Below are positions 32,560 through 42,822 of a stretch of DNA of 64,000 nt, in pieces (position 1 is the first letter of the stretch; each line of letters opens with the position of its first letter). Origin of the DNA: Gilliamella sp. wkB308 (lineage in GTDB: Bacteria > Pseudomonadota > Gammaproteobacteria > Enterobacterales > Orbaceae); NCBI RefSeq assembly GCF_001690185.1, contig NZ_LZGN01000045.1:1-64000 (forward strand). Direction: 5' to 3'. The position numbers were made by a program, and so were the translations under genes. The notes beneath the pieces were generated by a model. It was not told the DNA's origin. It worked only from the letters and a program-made list of their open reading frames with translations, and made no database searches.

Positions 32560-33141
32560 GTGGTTCAGCGTGATTATGTGAGAAGAAAAGGTCGACCGAA
32601 AAAAAACAAATCAAGCTTTATGCCAAAATTTATGATATTTATGGCAATTGTTCTTATTGTCTTATTTTCCGCCATTCTCTATTTAATTACCAATAATAAA
32701 CCTAACAAACCCGTTGAACAACCAAAAGTCAAAACGCCTCCACCTGCCGTTACCTTACCAGAGCAACCTCAGGAACGTTGGACATACCTTAAAGCGCTAG
32801 AAACACCCAATGCCAGTTCAAACGCAACATCGAATTCAGTTGCAAGCGAACGGCAACAAATTTTAGATAGTTTTGCGAATAACACCAATACACGATCGAA
32901 TACCAATCAAACATCATCGACAACAACGAAATGGACATTACAATGTGGTGCTTTTAAGGAAAAAGCCAATGCGGACACCCTAAAAGCTCAACTTGCTATG
33001 ACAGGTATAAATGGTAATATTTCTTCAGGTCAGTTATATCGCGTTACAGCTGGGCCCTATGCTAGCAAAAGCGAAGCTGATAAAGCGTTGAACTCATTAA
33101 AAAATAGTGGGATCAATAATTGTATTCTTTCTAACAAATAG
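32560..33141 (+). CDS. ftsN: Cell division protein FtsN
   Basis: Late divisome protein that activates septal peptidoglycan synthesis. The start is GTG at 32560, giving VVQRDYVRRKGRPKK, which matches the MAQRDYVRR start of E. coli FtsN. An earlier in-frame ATG at 32473 lies inside the rpsT terminator. A cytoplasmic basic tail leads to one membrane helix (about 22-42). QERWTYLKALE follows, like the essential periplasmic EERWRYIKELE helix, then a short linker and a C-terminal SPOR domain (about 122-193) from KWTLQCGAF. Only 193 residues against 319 in E. coli: the glutamine-rich linker is much shorter. Confidence 0.88.
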   Translation: MVQRDYVRRKGRPKKNKSSFMPKFMIFMAIVLIVLFSAILYLITNNKPNKPVEQPKVKTPPPAVTLPEQPQERWTYLKALETPNASSNATSNSVASERQQILDSFANNTNTRSNTNQTSSTTTKWTLQCGAFKEKANADTLKAQLAMTGINGNISSGQLYRVTAGPYASKSEADKALNSLKNSGINNCILSNK

Positions 33142-33149
33142 AAAAAACC

Positions 33150-33992
33150 ATGAAAACATTTCAGCAGATAACGTTGTTCTTAAAAATGTTGTGGGTTAAA
33201 ATTAATCAGGATCAGTTGACCACATCCTCTGCCAGCCTTGCCTATACCACAATACTGGCACTTGTTCCGCTTATCACTGTTATTTTTTCATTATTATCCG
33301 CTTTTCCAATGTTTGATGAAATTAGCCTATCGCTAAAACAGCTCATCTACAGTAATCTTGTGCCCACCGCAAGTGATACCATTCAAAATTACTTAGAACA
33401 ATTTATTACCAATACTAAAAAGATGACGGTAGTGGGTATAGTTGGATTAATCGTTACCTCATTATTGCTTATTAACTCAATTAATAGTGCCCTTAATCAT
33501 ATTTGGAGAACAAAACGCAAACGCTCATTTATGTATAATTTAACTATGTACTGGACCATATTGACTTTGGGCCCTATTTTAGCGGGCTCAAGTGTAGCGG
33601 TCAGTTCGTATATATTTTCGTTAAACTGGTTATCAACTGGAGCAACGGGAAATATTATGCTGAGTAGTTTACCGTTTATCATTTCTGTCGTTGGATTTTG
33701 GCTACTTTACAGTATTATTCCTACTGAATCCGTTCCTTTTAAAGAGTCATTCATTGGTGCGATTGTTGCAGCGATATTATTTGAAATAGGTAAACGTGCC
33801 TTTGCGTTTTATGTAAGTTCATTTCCAACTTATCAATTAATCTATGGCGTAGTATCTTCCATTCCAATCATGCTTGTTTGGATTTACTGTTCTTGGTGTA
33901 TTGTCTTATTTGGCGCTGAATTTGCAGCAACCTTAACCGAATTTAACCGCCCCAAAAAACGAATATCGGATAACCAAACTCAACCGGAGTAA
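33150..33992 (+). CDS. yihY: YihY/BrkB family inner-membrane protein
   Basis: 280-residue polytopic protein with about six hydrophobic segments. The family start [17 protein letters not shown] is clear. Older annotations call this ribonuclease BN, which is wrong for YihY. The molecular role is undefined. It starts 8 bases after ftsN and 7 bases before dtd, so all three may be cotranscribed. The yihY-dtd pairing matches E. coli. Confidence 0.9.
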   Translation: MKTFQQITLFLKMLWVKINQDQLTTSSASLAYTTILALVPLITVIFSLLSAFPMFDEISLSLKQLIYSNLVPTASDTIQNYLEQFITNTKKMTVVGIVGLIVTSLLLINSINSALNHIWRTKRKRSFMYNLTMYWTILTLGPILAGSSVAVSSYIFSLNWLSTGATGNIMLSSLPFIISVVGFWLLYSIIPTESVPFKESFIGAIVAAILFEIGKRAFAFYVSSFPTYQLIYGVVSSIPIMLVWIYCSWCIVLFGAEFAATLTEFNRPKKRISDNQTQPE

Positions 33993-33999
33993 TATTTTT

Positions 34000-34434
34000 A
34001 TGATCGCCTTAATCCAACGTGTTAAACAAGCTTCTGTCACAGTTGAAGATCAGATTATTGGAAAAATTAATCATGGCTTGTTGATATTACTCGGTGTTGA
34101 GCAAGATGATGATGAACAAAAAGCAATTCGATTATGTGAAAAAGTCCTTGGCTACCGTATTTTCAGTGACAGCGACGGTAAGATGAACCTTAGTGTTAAT
34201 CAAGCTCAAGGGGAAGTTCTTGTTGTATCCCAATTTACTTTAGTTGCAGATACCCAAAAAGGAATGCGTCCAAGCTTTACCAAAGGTGCTAAACCAGAAG
34301 ATGCCAAAAGACTGTATCAATTCTTTGTTGAGCAATGCCAAAAGAATATTAAGACGCAAACTGGTCAGTTTGCAGCAGATATGCAAGTATCATTAATTAA
34401 TGATGGTCCGGTGACCTTCTGGCTTCAGGTTTAG
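34000..34434 (+). CDS. dtd: D-aminoacyl-tRNA deacylase
   Basis: Hydrolyses D-aminoacyl-tRNAs, keeping D-amino acids out of protein. The 144-residue product (E. coli 145) has the chiral-proofreading Gly-cisPro motif in [11 protein letters not shown] at its C-terminus and the [17 protein letters not shown] active-site stretch. It starts 7 bases after yihY. Confidence 0.96.
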   Translation: MIALIQRVKQASVTVEDQIIGKINHGLLILLGVEQDDDEQKAIRLCEKVLGYRIFSDSDGKMNLSVNQAQGEVLVVSQFTLVADTQKGMRPSFTKGAKPEDAKRLYQFFVEQCQKNIKTQTGQFAADMQVSLINDGPVTFWLQV

Positions 34435-34524
34435 TCATCGGACGAATCATAAGCTTATTCAGGAATAGTTACTACTTCATCTAAGTTCAGAAATACAATC
34501 ATTTACCATATACTCAATCTAAAA

Positions 34525-35904
34525 TCATTTTAATTTTTTAAGTATATCGATATCGGGTTGATTTTCATTTAAGCCTAATTGATTTAATTTATTGGTATAA
34601 AACTGTTTAACATCCTGCCAATGATAATAAGGATATTGTTGGGTGCTAATTGGTAGATGGACTTCTTGTTCATTTAACAAGATTTTAACCAGTATCGGAT
34701 GGTGTGCTTGTTCGCTTTTATAAAAAATCCATTGTATATTGGCGCCCATAGGAATAATTTTTTCTGCATGCCAGACAGTCGGATAATCAAATAACGTCTT
34801 GGCAACTTTTGCTGTACCCTCAATTTCCATTAGCGTTGCTAACGGTGAAAGTGTCTCTGCATGGGCAAAACGCAAATTAGCATCAACATTATTACTGGTA
34901 ATTGCGTTATCGGCTGTCATTAGCATATCCCTTAATAAAGGTGCAGCAATTTTAATTTGAATACCATTAGCATCAAATGCCGGACCGATTTGTAAATAAT
35001 TTTTGGCGGTGACAACTGTATTAAACCACGCATTTGCTTGCTCTGAAAAATAATCATCAAAATTAAGTTGATGATTAACTAATACCTCAGTAGGTAATGA
35101 CTCTAACTCTTGATAGAGTTGATAAACAGCCAGACTAAAATCTTCGGTTTTAATCGAATTATATTCACCAATATCCATTCCAACATTTAATTTTTCAATA
35201 AAATTATGGGTAAAAAATTTCATGGCAACTGTTTGACTCAGTTCGATAGTTTTAGGTGAAAATTTAATTTCTTTTAAAGCATTTTTAACCACTTTACTCT
35301 GTTTATATTTATCATAAGCAGGCGAATAGTTAAAAAAGCGTAACAACGTTTGTTCATTTTCGGGCTGGGTGGTGACGTGAATATAAGGATACTTTTCTTT
35401 AAATGGTTGAACAAAAATTTCAGCCGTTTCTTTAGCTCTAGGCGAAGTAGATGAAATCACCGCAATGTTATGTCCTTTAAAGACAGTTGGATTATTTTTT
35501 AACATTCGCTGACTGATGAGACCAATATCTTGACGCCCTAAATCGGTTAACTCTCCATAATGATTATTATTCAACTGTTTAATATACAAAACTTGCTTGA
35601 GTAACAATTTTCCACTATCAGTGAGTTGATTATCTTTGTCGGCTAATAATAATGTGTGATAAGCAATTTCTTCATTTTTTGATTTACTAATATAGCGAGA
35701 ACCATGGCGACCAATGTGATTAATATAAAATGCTTGATAGCCTTTTGGAGTAGGGGTAATGGTTTGTTTAGTATCATAATGATAGGCCGTCTTTGAGCCT
35801 GCTAGTTGTGGTAATGCAAAGCAAAATGAAGAGAAAGCCAGTAACATAATTGCACCTATTCCCCTAAAAGAATGAACAAACACGTTTTGATTAATTACTT
35901 CCAT
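34525..35904 (-). CDS. Histidine-type phosphatase, MINPP-like
   Basis: 459 residues with an N-terminal signal sequence (hydrophobic core about 15-30, ending FCFA), so exported to the periplasm or beyond. The branch-2 histidine phosphatase motif RHGSRY is at 66-71. Near residue 345 the proton donor motif is HAE (FAHAETLSPL), not the HD of typical AppA or Agp. HAE is characteristic of multiple inositol-polyphosphate phosphatases. A phytate or other phosphate-ester substrate is thus likely but not shown. GGAG six bases upstream supports the start. No close operon partner. Confidence 0.78.
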   Translation of the reverse strand: MEVINQNVFVHSFRGIGAIMLLAFSSFCFALPQLAGSKTAYHYDTKQTITPTPKGYQAFYINHIGRHGSRYISKSKNEEIAYHTLLLADKDNQLTDSGKLLLKQVLYIKQLNNNHYGELTDLGRQDIGLISQRMLKNNPTVFKGHNIAVISSTSPRAKETAEIFVQPFKEKYPYIHVTTQPENEQTLLRFFNYSPAYDKYKQSKVVKNALKEIKFSPKTIELSQTVAMKFFTHNFIEKLNVGMDIGEYNSIKTEDFSLAVYQLYQELESLPTEVLVNHQLNFDDYFSEQANAWFNTVVTAKNYLQIGPAFDANGIQIKIAAPLLRDMLMTADNAITSNNVDANLRFAHAETLSPLATLMEIEGTAKVAKTLFDYPTVWHAEKIIPMGANIQWIFYKSEQAHHPILVKILLNEQEVHLPISTQQYPYYHWQDVKQFYTNKLNQLGLNENQPDIDILKKLK

Positions 35905-36173
35905 ACATTGCTCCGACTAATCACACCATATCGAGAAAAGCGAATCGGTCTAAGACATTATTTTTAATCGTTTCCAGTATCAAATCAATAGAAAAAAGCA
36001 CTTTAGAAACAATTTACAAAATCATCTCAAATCAATTCATCTATATTTAAATTGAAAAAGCCGAACGCAATTAAATGACAATATAAATTATTTTGATAAC
36101 ACTCTTTTAATTTTTGTAAAAAAGATTATCTTAGTAAGCATTTCAAAAAACTTCTCTCAGTCGAATAAAAATA

Positions 36174-37847
36174 ATGAAATTATATGGCATAACTGGCACT
36201 AAAATTTGTTGCGCTTTTATCGCAGCGTGCATAAAAGATCGTTACACATCAACCCGTTTTTTTAAGGATTTAATTGCTGGTATTACTGTTGGTATTATTG
36301 CTATACCATTAGCCATGGCTTTAGCAATAGCGAGTGGTGTTCCACCACAACATGGGCTTTACACCGCAATAATTGCAGGTTTTGTCATTGCATTAACCGG
36401 AGGTTCACGCTTCAGCGTGTCAGGCCCAACAGCGGCATTTGTCGTGATTTTATATCCCGTTTCATTGCAATTTGGTTTATCCGGATTACTTGTTGCTACC
36501 TTATTATCCGGTGTCTTTCTGATTATCATGGGGGTAATTCGACTTGGTCGGTTAATTGAATATATTCCTTTACCTGTTGTTTTAGGCTTTACCTCTGGCA
36601 TTGCGATAACTATCGCCACCATGCAAATCAAAGACTTTTTTGGTTTAACACTTGAGCACATGCCGGAAAGCTATATCAGCAAAGTAACCGCTTTAGTGAA
36701 AACCTTTCCAACTATTAATCTTGCCGATACTTTAGTAGGGATTGTAACACTGATAGTACTGATTGTGTGGCCAAAACTTCGGATAAAAATATCCGGGCAT
36801 TTACCGGCATTAATAACGGGTATTTTGGTCATGTTTATTTTGAATCAATTTGGCTATGAAATTGAAACTATCGGTTCTCGATTTACCTATATTTTACCTG
36901 ATAATAGCATCGGGCATGGTATCCCGTCCGTTTTACCCGAATTTATCTTACCTTGGCAGCACGCTGATTTTAAATGGGATTGGTCAATGTTATCCGCTCT
37001 GCTTCCAATTTCGCTTACAATGGCGATGTTATGTGCGATTGAATCATTATTATGTGCCGTTGTATTAGATGAAATGACCCACACAAAACATCATTCAAAT
37101 AGTGAACTTATCGGACAAGGATTAGGCAATATTATTGCGCCGTTTTTTGGAGGAATTTCAGCAACAGCTGCTATAGCCCGTTCCGCTGCTAATGTCAAAG
37201 CTGGCGCAACATCACCTATTGCGGCCGTACTGCATTCGATTGTCGTATTGCTTGCACTTATTTGTTTTGCGCCATTATTGTCCTATATCCCTTTATCAGC
37301 AATGGCTGCCTTGTTATTAATTGTGGCATGGAATATGAGCGCTGTGCAAAGAGTGATATACATAATTAAATGCGCACCTAAAGATGATATTTTAATCATG
37401 CTTATTTGCATGTCTTTAACCGTATTATTTGATATGGTTATTGCTATAACACTTGGCATAGTCTTAGCTTCAATCCTATTTATGCGTCGTATTGCACACA
37501 TGACACGATTGGTTGAACTTAATCGAAGCAGTGAAAAAACATTAGTGCTTCGCATTAATGGACCGCTATTTTTTGCCGCCGCTGAACGTACCTTTTCTGA
37601 AATCTATCAGAAAATAAATGGCTATGAGCACATCGTATTACAGTGGGATGCGGTGCCTATTCTTGATGCGGGTGGGCTTAATGCATTACGCCATTTTATT
37701 GACGAATTGCCAGATCAGGTAGATTTATCTATTTGTGAATTACAATTCCAACCACTGAAAACATTAGCCAGAGCCAAGTTTATACCAATTTCGAATAAAT
37801 TAATGTTTTATTCAACATTAGATGAAGCACTGAAAGATAAAAATTAA
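36174..37847 (+). CDS. dauA: SulP family C4-dicarboxylate transporter DauA
   Basis: 557 residues (E. coli DauA/YchM 559). An SLC26/SulP transport domain with about 12-14 helices carries [18 protein letters not shown] and [22 protein letters not shown]-terminal STAS domain (about 440-557) contains [13 protein letters not shown] and [12 protein letters not shown]. Near-identical blocks to E. coli DauA, an aerobic succinate/aspartate transporter that also affects DctA, support this subfamily rather than a sulfate transporter. It stands alone upstream of the HdeD-like gene. Confidence 0.88.
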   Translation: MKLYGITGTKICCAFIAACIKDRYTSTRFFKDLIAGITVGIIAIPLAMALAIASGVPPQHGLYTAIIAGFVIALTGGSRFSVSGPTAAFVVILYPVSLQFGLSGLLVATLLSGVFLIIMGVIRLGRLIEYIPLPVVLGFTSGIAITIATMQIKDFFGLTLEHMPESYISKVTALVKTFPTINLADTLVGIVTLIVLIVWPKLRIKISGHLPALITGILVMFILNQFGYEIETIGSRFTYILPDNSIGHGIPSVLPEFILPWQHADFKWDWSMLSALLPISLTMAMLCAIESLLCAVVLDEMTHTKHHSNSELIGQGLGNIIAPFFGGISATAAIARSAANVKAGATSPIAAVLHSIVVLLALICFAPLLSYIPLSAMAALLLIVAWNMSAVQRVIYIIKCAPKDDILIMLICMSLTVLFDMVIAITLGIVLASILFMRRIAHMTRLVELNRSSEKTLVLRINGPLFFAAAERTFSEIYQKINGYEHIVLQWDAVPILDAGGLNALRHFIDELPDQVDLSICELQFQPLKTLARAKFIPISNKLMFYSTLDEALKDKN

Positions 37848-38034
37848 AAGGACAATTAGTTTTATTATATTGATTAATAATTATACGCAATGGAAATAGT
37901 ACGCATTTTCTTTGCACATTTAGCATTACCACCGTCATGCTTTCTTTTCGCTTGCTTAAAACGTCTGGCAAGTTTGAATTGAAAGAATATGTTGATTACA
38001 ACCGAAAGTTAACCATATAAAATAGGAATTTAAT

Positions 38035-38583
38035 ATGATATCTACTGAAAATAACACTCAAGATCTTAAACAAAAAACAGGCTGGTTTATTTTTATCGGT
38101 GTGATTTTAATTATTCTGGGATGCTTAGCATTAGGCTACCAGTTTATAGCAACTGTCTTTTCTGTTTACTTTATCGGTTCATTACTCTTAATTGCAGGTA
38201 TTGCGCAAATAGTCCATGCCTTTAATATCAAAGGGTTTGGTCAAACAGCCTTATGGGCAGTAATGGGCATCTTATATATCTTCATTGGATTCATGGCGTA
38301 TTTCCAACCTATTGCCGTTTCTTCTGCATTTACCTTACTGATTTCACTCTTACTGGTTATCAGTGGGTTTACACAAATATTTGCATCATTAAATAACCGA
38401 GAAATACCGCGTTGGGGATGGATTTTAGCATCGGGCATTATTACGCTAATTTTAGGTTTAATGATTATTGCCGGCTGGCCATACGATAGCCTTTGGGTAT
38501 TGGGTATGTTTTTAGGAATTGACCTTATTTTCCAAGGTTGGGCGTATGTCGCTATCGGTTTTGCACTTAAAAAGCGCCAATAG
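38035..38583 (+). CDS. HdeD family acid-resistance membrane protein
   Basis: 182-residue DUF308/HdeD-type protein with six hydrophobic segments arranged as three hairpins (starting IFIGVILIILGCLAL and repeating through WGWILASGIITLILGLMI). E. coli HdeD contributes to acid resistance at high density. The role here is by analogy. AGGAATT upstream of the ATG. Convergent with rsgA, with a shared hairpin between. Confidence 0.85.
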   Translation: MISTENNTQDLKQKTGWFIFIGVILIILGCLALGYQFIATVFSVYFIGSLLLIAGIAQIVHAFNIKGFGQTALWAVMGILYIFIGFMAYFQPIAVSSAFTLLISLLLVISGFTQIFASLNNREIPRWGWILASGIITLILGLMIIAGWPYDSLWVLGMFLGIDLIFQGWAYVAIGFALKKRQ

Positions 38584-38602
38584 TTAAAATAGCTAATGCG
38601 AT

Positions 38603-38635
38603 TGCTCATAATCATGTGTTTTGAGATTATGAGCA
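38603..38635. terminator. Bidirectional hairpin between hdeD-like gene and rsgA
   Basis: An 11-bp perfect stem TGCTCATAATC/GATTATGAGCA with an 11-base loop lies between two convergent genes. The rightward tail is CTGTTTTCT, so termination on that side is plausible. Confidence 0.6.
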
Positions 38636-38691
38636 CTGTTTTCTAACTCATTCAAGCTCACTGTCATTTTCTGAACGTATTGAAAAGCAGG

Positions 38692-39720
38692 CTATTTATA
38701 GCTTTTATTTGTTTTAGCCTTCACATCCTTCATCGATTGTAAAATACGATGATAATTATCAAGTCTCGATGGTGCTATTTTTCCTTCTTTTACCGCTTTT
38801 TGTAACAAACACCCTGGTGTATTTAAGTGATTACAATCACGAAATTGACACCCGCCTAAATAATCATCAAATTCTATAAAGCCATGAATAACCTGTTCAG
38901 GTTCAAGATGCCATAATCCAAATTCACGAATCCCCGGCGAATCAATGATATCGCCACCATTGGGTAAATGATAAAGCCTTGTAGAGGTTGTGGTATGTTG
39001 ACCAAGACCCGATAATTCAGAGATATCGCCTGTTAAAGCTGATTGTGCCTGTTCAGGTAATAACAGATTAATAATGCTTGATTTACCTACGCCAGACTGA
39101 CCAACCAAAATAGACACTTTTCCTTGCAATGCATCTTGCAAAGGAGCCAGACCTTGTTGATTTTGGCAAGAAACAAACAATAACGGATAACCAATTTCCC
39201 GATAAATTGATAACTGCTTTTCAATCTCAGTACGCTGTTCAGGAGTAAGTAAATCAATTTTATTTAACACAATTATGGGATGAATATTGGTTGCTTCACA
39301 CGCCACTAAATAACGATCAATAATGTTCAAGGATAATTCCGGTAAAACTGCCGATATAATGACAATCTGATCAACATTGGCTGCCACAGGTTTGACACCA
39401 TCATAAAAATCCGGACGCACCAATTCTGAGTGTCGAGGATGCACCGCCTCAATAATACCATTAGTATTGGGTTCCAAGCTCTCTCGCCATATTACTTTAT
39501 CACCAGTAACCAACGACGGTAATGTACGGCGAATACTGCAACGATAAATTAGTCCAGTATCATCTTCGACGTCAGCAGATTTACCATAACGACTCACAAC
39601 GACACCTTCACGCGGCAACGAAAAACTCGACAAGTTGTCATCTTGTCTTGTCTCTAATCGTTGCTGATGTTTAGCAGCTACACGCCTTTTTTGATTTTTT
39701 GATAATTGATTTTTTGCCAC
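38692..39720 (-). CDS. rsgA: Small ribosomal subunit biogenesis GTPase RsgA
   Basis: Circularly permuted GTPase acting late in 30S maturation. The 342 residues show an N-terminal basic tail, OB fold, then G4 (LNKIDLL) before G1 ([10 protein letters not shown]) and G3 (DSPGIREF). This is the permuted order diagnostic of the family. A C-terminal zinc site follows ([14 protein letters not shown]). Divergent from orn, as in E. coli. Confidence 0.97.
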   Translation of the reverse strand: MAKNQLSKNQKRRVAAKHQQRLETRQDDNLSSFSLPREGVVVSRYGKSADVEDDTGLIYRCSIRRTLPSLVTGDKVIWRESLEPNTNGIIEAVHPRHSELVRPDFYDGVKPVAANVDQIVIISAVLPELSLNIIDRYLVACEATNIHPIIVLNKIDLLTPEQRTEIEKQLSIYREIGYPLLFVSCQNQQGLAPLQDALQGKVSILVGQSGVGKSSIINLLLPEQAQSALTGDISELSGLGQHTTTSTRLYHLPNGGDIIDSPGIREFGLWHLEPEQVIHGFIEFDDYLGGCQFRDCNHLNTPGCLLQKAVKEGKIAPSRLDNYHRILQSMKDVKAKTNKSYK

Positions 39721-39799
39721 AGTTACGAATTTTTTACTAAACAGTTTGACAGATATGCTACACTACTCGGCATTAAAAAGAAAATTTCCACAGCAAATT

Positions 39800-40363
39800 A
39801 TGATCAAACACTCTCAAATTAATAGTAGTAATCTAATTTGGATTGATCTTGAAATGACGGGACTTGATCCAAAAACTGATCGTATTATTGAAATTGCCAC
39901 CATTGTAACTGATTCTGACCTTAATATTCTTGCAGAAGGTCCGGTTATTGCTGTTCATCAATCGGATGAACAATTAGCGCTCATGGATGAATGGAATCAA
40001 AATACTCATGGCAATTCTGGGTTAATCGACCGTGTACGCAAAAGTACTATTTCAGAACAGCAAGCTGAACAACAAACAATCGCATTCTTACAACAATGGG
40101 TACCAGAAAACTGCTCACCAATATGTGGTAATACGATTGGTCAAGATCGGCGGTTTTTATTTAACTATATGCCTAAGTTAGAAAAATATTTTCATTATCG
40201 TTACTTAGATGTCAGTACCATTAAAGAATTAGCAAAACGTTGGAAACCCGAAATTTTAAAAGGTATTACTAAACAAGGTACCCATCAAGCGCTTGACGAT
40301 ATTCGTGATTCCATTTCAGAACTTGTCTATTATCGTCAGCATTTTTTTAATTTAGATCATTAA
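39800..40363 (+). CDS. orn: Oligoribonuclease
   Basis: 3'-5' exonuclease degrading di- to pentaribonucleotides and pGpG. The DEDDh motifs are present: [10 protein letters not shown] (Asp/Glu), [10 protein letters not shown] (Asp) and [10 protein letters not shown] (His, Asp). I place the start at 39800 ([19 protein letters not shown]), giving 187 residues against 181 in E. coli. The 18-residue upstream in-frame extension has no family counterpart. The first five bases of the intergenic region to rsgA hold TTGACA at 39746, possibly a -35, but a matching -10 is unclear. Confidence 0.94.
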   Translation: MIKHSQINSSNLIWIDLEMTGLDPKTDRIIEIATIVTDSDLNILAEGPVIAVHQSDEQLALMDEWNQNTHGNSGLIDRVRKSTISEQQAEQQTIAFLQQWVPENCSPICGNTIGQDRRFLFNYMPKLEKYFHYRYLDVSTIKELAKRWKPEILKGITKQGTHQALDDIRDSISELVYYRQHFFNLDH

Positions 40364-40368
40364 CGTGC

Positions 40369-41640
40369 ATGCAAATTATCTATACCCTTTTATTATATCT
40401 AATTCAGCCTTTTGTTTGGCTAAAACTATTATGGCGCAGTCGTAAAGCGCCAGCCTACCGTCAGCGCTGGTTAGAACGATATGGTTTTTGCAAAAATAAA
40501 GTCAAAGCAAATGGTATTTTAGTACATGCCGTATCCGTAGGTGAAACAATAGCGGCGATTCCGCTAATTAAAGCATTACAACAAAAATATCCACAGTTAC
40601 CAATCACTGTTACCACCATGACACCGACAGGTTCTGAGCGAGTAAAATCGTTATTAAAAGACAGTGTCAGTCATGTTTATCTACCCTATGATCTGCCTGG
40701 TGCCATAAAACGATTTTTGAAAACCACAAAGCCCAAAATTGTCATTATTATGGAAACTGAACTTTGGCCTAATTTCATTAGCCAATGTTATAAACAAAAA
40801 ATTCCTTTAATTATTGCAAATGCCAGATTATCTGAACGATCAGCTGCTCGCTATGGCAAATTAGGCAAAGCTGTCAAACAATTATTTTCAAAAATTAGTA
40901 TGGTGGCCGCTCAAAATCAGCAAGATGGTGAACGATTTGTTTCACTTGGTTTACCTGCGGATCATTTAGCAATAACTGGCAGCATCAAGTTTGATATTAA
41001 CTTATCCAATGAACAGCGCCAAAAAATAAACCAGTTAACACAACAATGGCAATTAAAAAGACCTGTGTTAATTGCAGCAAGTACCCATAGTGGCGAAGAT
41101 GAAATTATTTTAACTGCATTTAAAAAATTACTGCTTAAACATGCCAATTTATTGTTAATTCTGGTTCCACGTCATCCTGAACGTTTTAAAACAGTTGAAA
41201 AACTGATTAGTGATAGTGGTTTTAATTATCTAAAGCGTAGCACAAATCAAATACCGACAGCACAAACTCAAATAGTTTTGGGCGATACAATGGGCGAACT
41301 ACTCGAGCTTTACGCAATGGCAGATATCGCTTTTGTTGGTGGCAGCCTAGTAAAACAGGGTGGACATAATCCTTTAGAGCCTGCACTCCACCATATGGCT
41401 ATTATTACGGGTGAATATTTTTTTAATTTCCAAGTGATTTGTGAACAGTTAATTGAAGCACAAGGAATGATTGTTTGCACAAACTCAGCGGATGATTTAT
41501 ATTCAACAATAGATCGCCTATTAAATGATAATAGTCGCCGAGTACAACTTGGCGAAAATGCCTATCACGTTTTGATGCAAAATCAAGGTGCACTCAGTAG
41601 ACTATTAGCAGTTATAAACCATTATCTGAATATCAAATGA
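40369..41640 (+). CDS. waaA: 3-deoxy-D-manno-octulosonic acid transferase
   Basis: Inner-membrane-anchored GT30 glycosyltransferase that adds Kdo to lipid A precursors, so the organism makes LPS. 423 residues (E. coli 425). It has an N-terminal hydrophobic anchor (1-20), VHAVSVGET with the catalytic glutamate, METELWPNF and the C-domain VGGSLVKQGGHNPLEPA nucleotide-sugar loop. It starts five bases after orn with no ribosome site of its own, so translation is probably coupled to orn. Confidence 0.96.
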   Translation: MQIIYTLLLYLIQPFVWLKLLWRSRKAPAYRQRWLERYGFCKNKVKANGILVHAVSVGETIAAIPLIKALQQKYPQLPITVTTMTPTGSERVKSLLKDSVSHVYLPYDLPGAIKRFLKTTKPKIVIIMETELWPNFISQCYKQKIPLIIANARLSERSAARYGKLGKAVKQLFSKISMVAAQNQQDGERFVSLGLPADHLAITGSIKFDINLSNEQRQKINQLTQQWQLKRPVLIAASTHSGEDEIILTAFKKLLLKHANLLLILVPRHPERFKTVEKLISDSGFNYLKRSTNQIPTAQTQIVLGDTMGELLELYAMADIAFVGGSLVKQGGHNPLEPALHHMAIITGEYFFNFQVICEQLIEAQGMIVCTNSADDLYSTIDRLLNDNSRRVQLGENAYHVLMQNQGALSRLLAVINHYLNIK

Positions 41641-41649
41641 GGCTAAGCT

Positions 41650-42615
41650 GTGGATAAAAAAAACGGTTTATTATTGGTTAATTTAGGTACACCAAGCGCG
41701 ACAACGCCTGATGCTATAAAACAGTATTTAACAGAGTTTTTGCTTGATAGACATGTTGTTGATCTACCCAGCTTTATTTGGTATCCAATTTTAAAATATA
41801 TTATTTTACCTAAACGCATCCCCTACATTCTCAAGCATTACCAAAAAATCTGGATAGAGGGTTGCTCACCTTTGTTACATTACAGTAAATTGTTACACGA
41901 AAAATTGCAGCAACATTTACCCAATATAAAATGTGAGCTGGCTATGACGTATGGTGAACCGAGTCTTCAAACAGCTTTAAATAACTTAAAATCCTGTAAG
42001 AAAATTACGTTGTTACCCCTATTCCCGCAATATTCTACAACCACAACACTTGCCGTTCTGGATAAAATTAAACAATTAAATGAAACCAATATTATAAGAA
42101 GTAATATTCACTATATTCGAGACTATGCTGATCACCCAAGTTACATTAATGCACTCTATTTGCAGATAAAACAGGCATTTTTAGAGCAAGGACAACCCGA
42201 TGTTTTACTCCTTTCTTATCATGGTATGCCTGAGCGATATATTCTTAAACGCCATGATGATTATATTGAGCGATGTGAACTCACCACCTTATTATTAATT
42301 GAAAAGTGTTTAGCGAATGGTATCACGCTGCCAATACAAATGGCCTATCAATCAAAATTTGGAAAAGGAAAATGGGTGGAACCAAACACGAGTGACATAC
42401 TTAAAAATTTAGCTTTAAATGGCGTGACTCGTGTGCATGTGATGTGCCCAGGATTTTCTGCGGATTGTATTGAAACTTGTTATGAAATAGATCAAGAAAA
42501 TCGGGAAATATTTCTTAATTCAGGGGGAAAACACTTTTATTACATCCCTGCATTAAATGATTCACAACAACATATTAATACTATCATCGATCTCATACAT
42601 CAGACTGAATCTTAA
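41650..42615 (+). CDS. hemH: Ferrochelatase
   Basis: Inserts ferrous iron into protoporphyrin IX in the last step of heme synthesis. 321 residues (E. coli 320). The active-site histidine lies in LSYHGMPERY, with the C-terminal CPGFSADCIETCYEI segment. The start codon is GTG at 41650, nine bases after the waaA stop, with AGG just upstream. Overlap-scale spacing to waaA indicates cotranscription. Confidence 0.96.
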   Translation: MDKKNGLLLVNLGTPSATTPDAIKQYLTEFLLDRHVVDLPSFIWYPILKYIILPKRIPYILKHYQKIWIEGCSPLLHYSKLLHEKLQQHLPNIKCELAMTYGEPSLQTALNNLKSCKKITLLPLFPQYSTTTTLAVLDKIKQLNETNIIRSNIHYIRDYADHPSYINALYLQIKQAFLEQGQPDVLLLSYHGMPERYILKRHDDYIERCELTTLLLIEKCLANGITLPIQMAYQSKFGKGKWVEPNTSDILKNLALNGVTRVHVMCPGFSADCIETCYEIDQENREIFLNSGGKHFYYIPALNDSQQHINTIIDLIHQTES

Positions 42616-42822
42616 AAACCGATCCGACTTTTTTTTCGATTAATTTGATTTAAAATAAGATTAAAACTATATTTGCAAGTGAAATCTTAAATTTAACACA
42701 TCATTGTACATTTATTACAATTAAAATGGACAATTATGAATACTTATCGATATGCTTTGTTATTTTAACTTGAACAATAAGCAGATAAGTAGTCAAAATA
42801 GGCGCACAAAGGAGAATAATAG

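Noticed and set aside
33150-33992. Ribonuclease BN annotation for the YihY protein
   Set aside because: The family was misnamed; true RNase BN is a different, metallo-beta-lactamase-fold protein.
36174-37847. Sulfate permease annotation for the SulP protein
   Set aside because: The sequence follows E. coli DauA closely, which transports C4-dicarboxylates.
39746-39770. TTGACA before orn as a promoter -35
   Set aside because: No acceptable -10 lies at 16-18 bases, so the promoter is not called.
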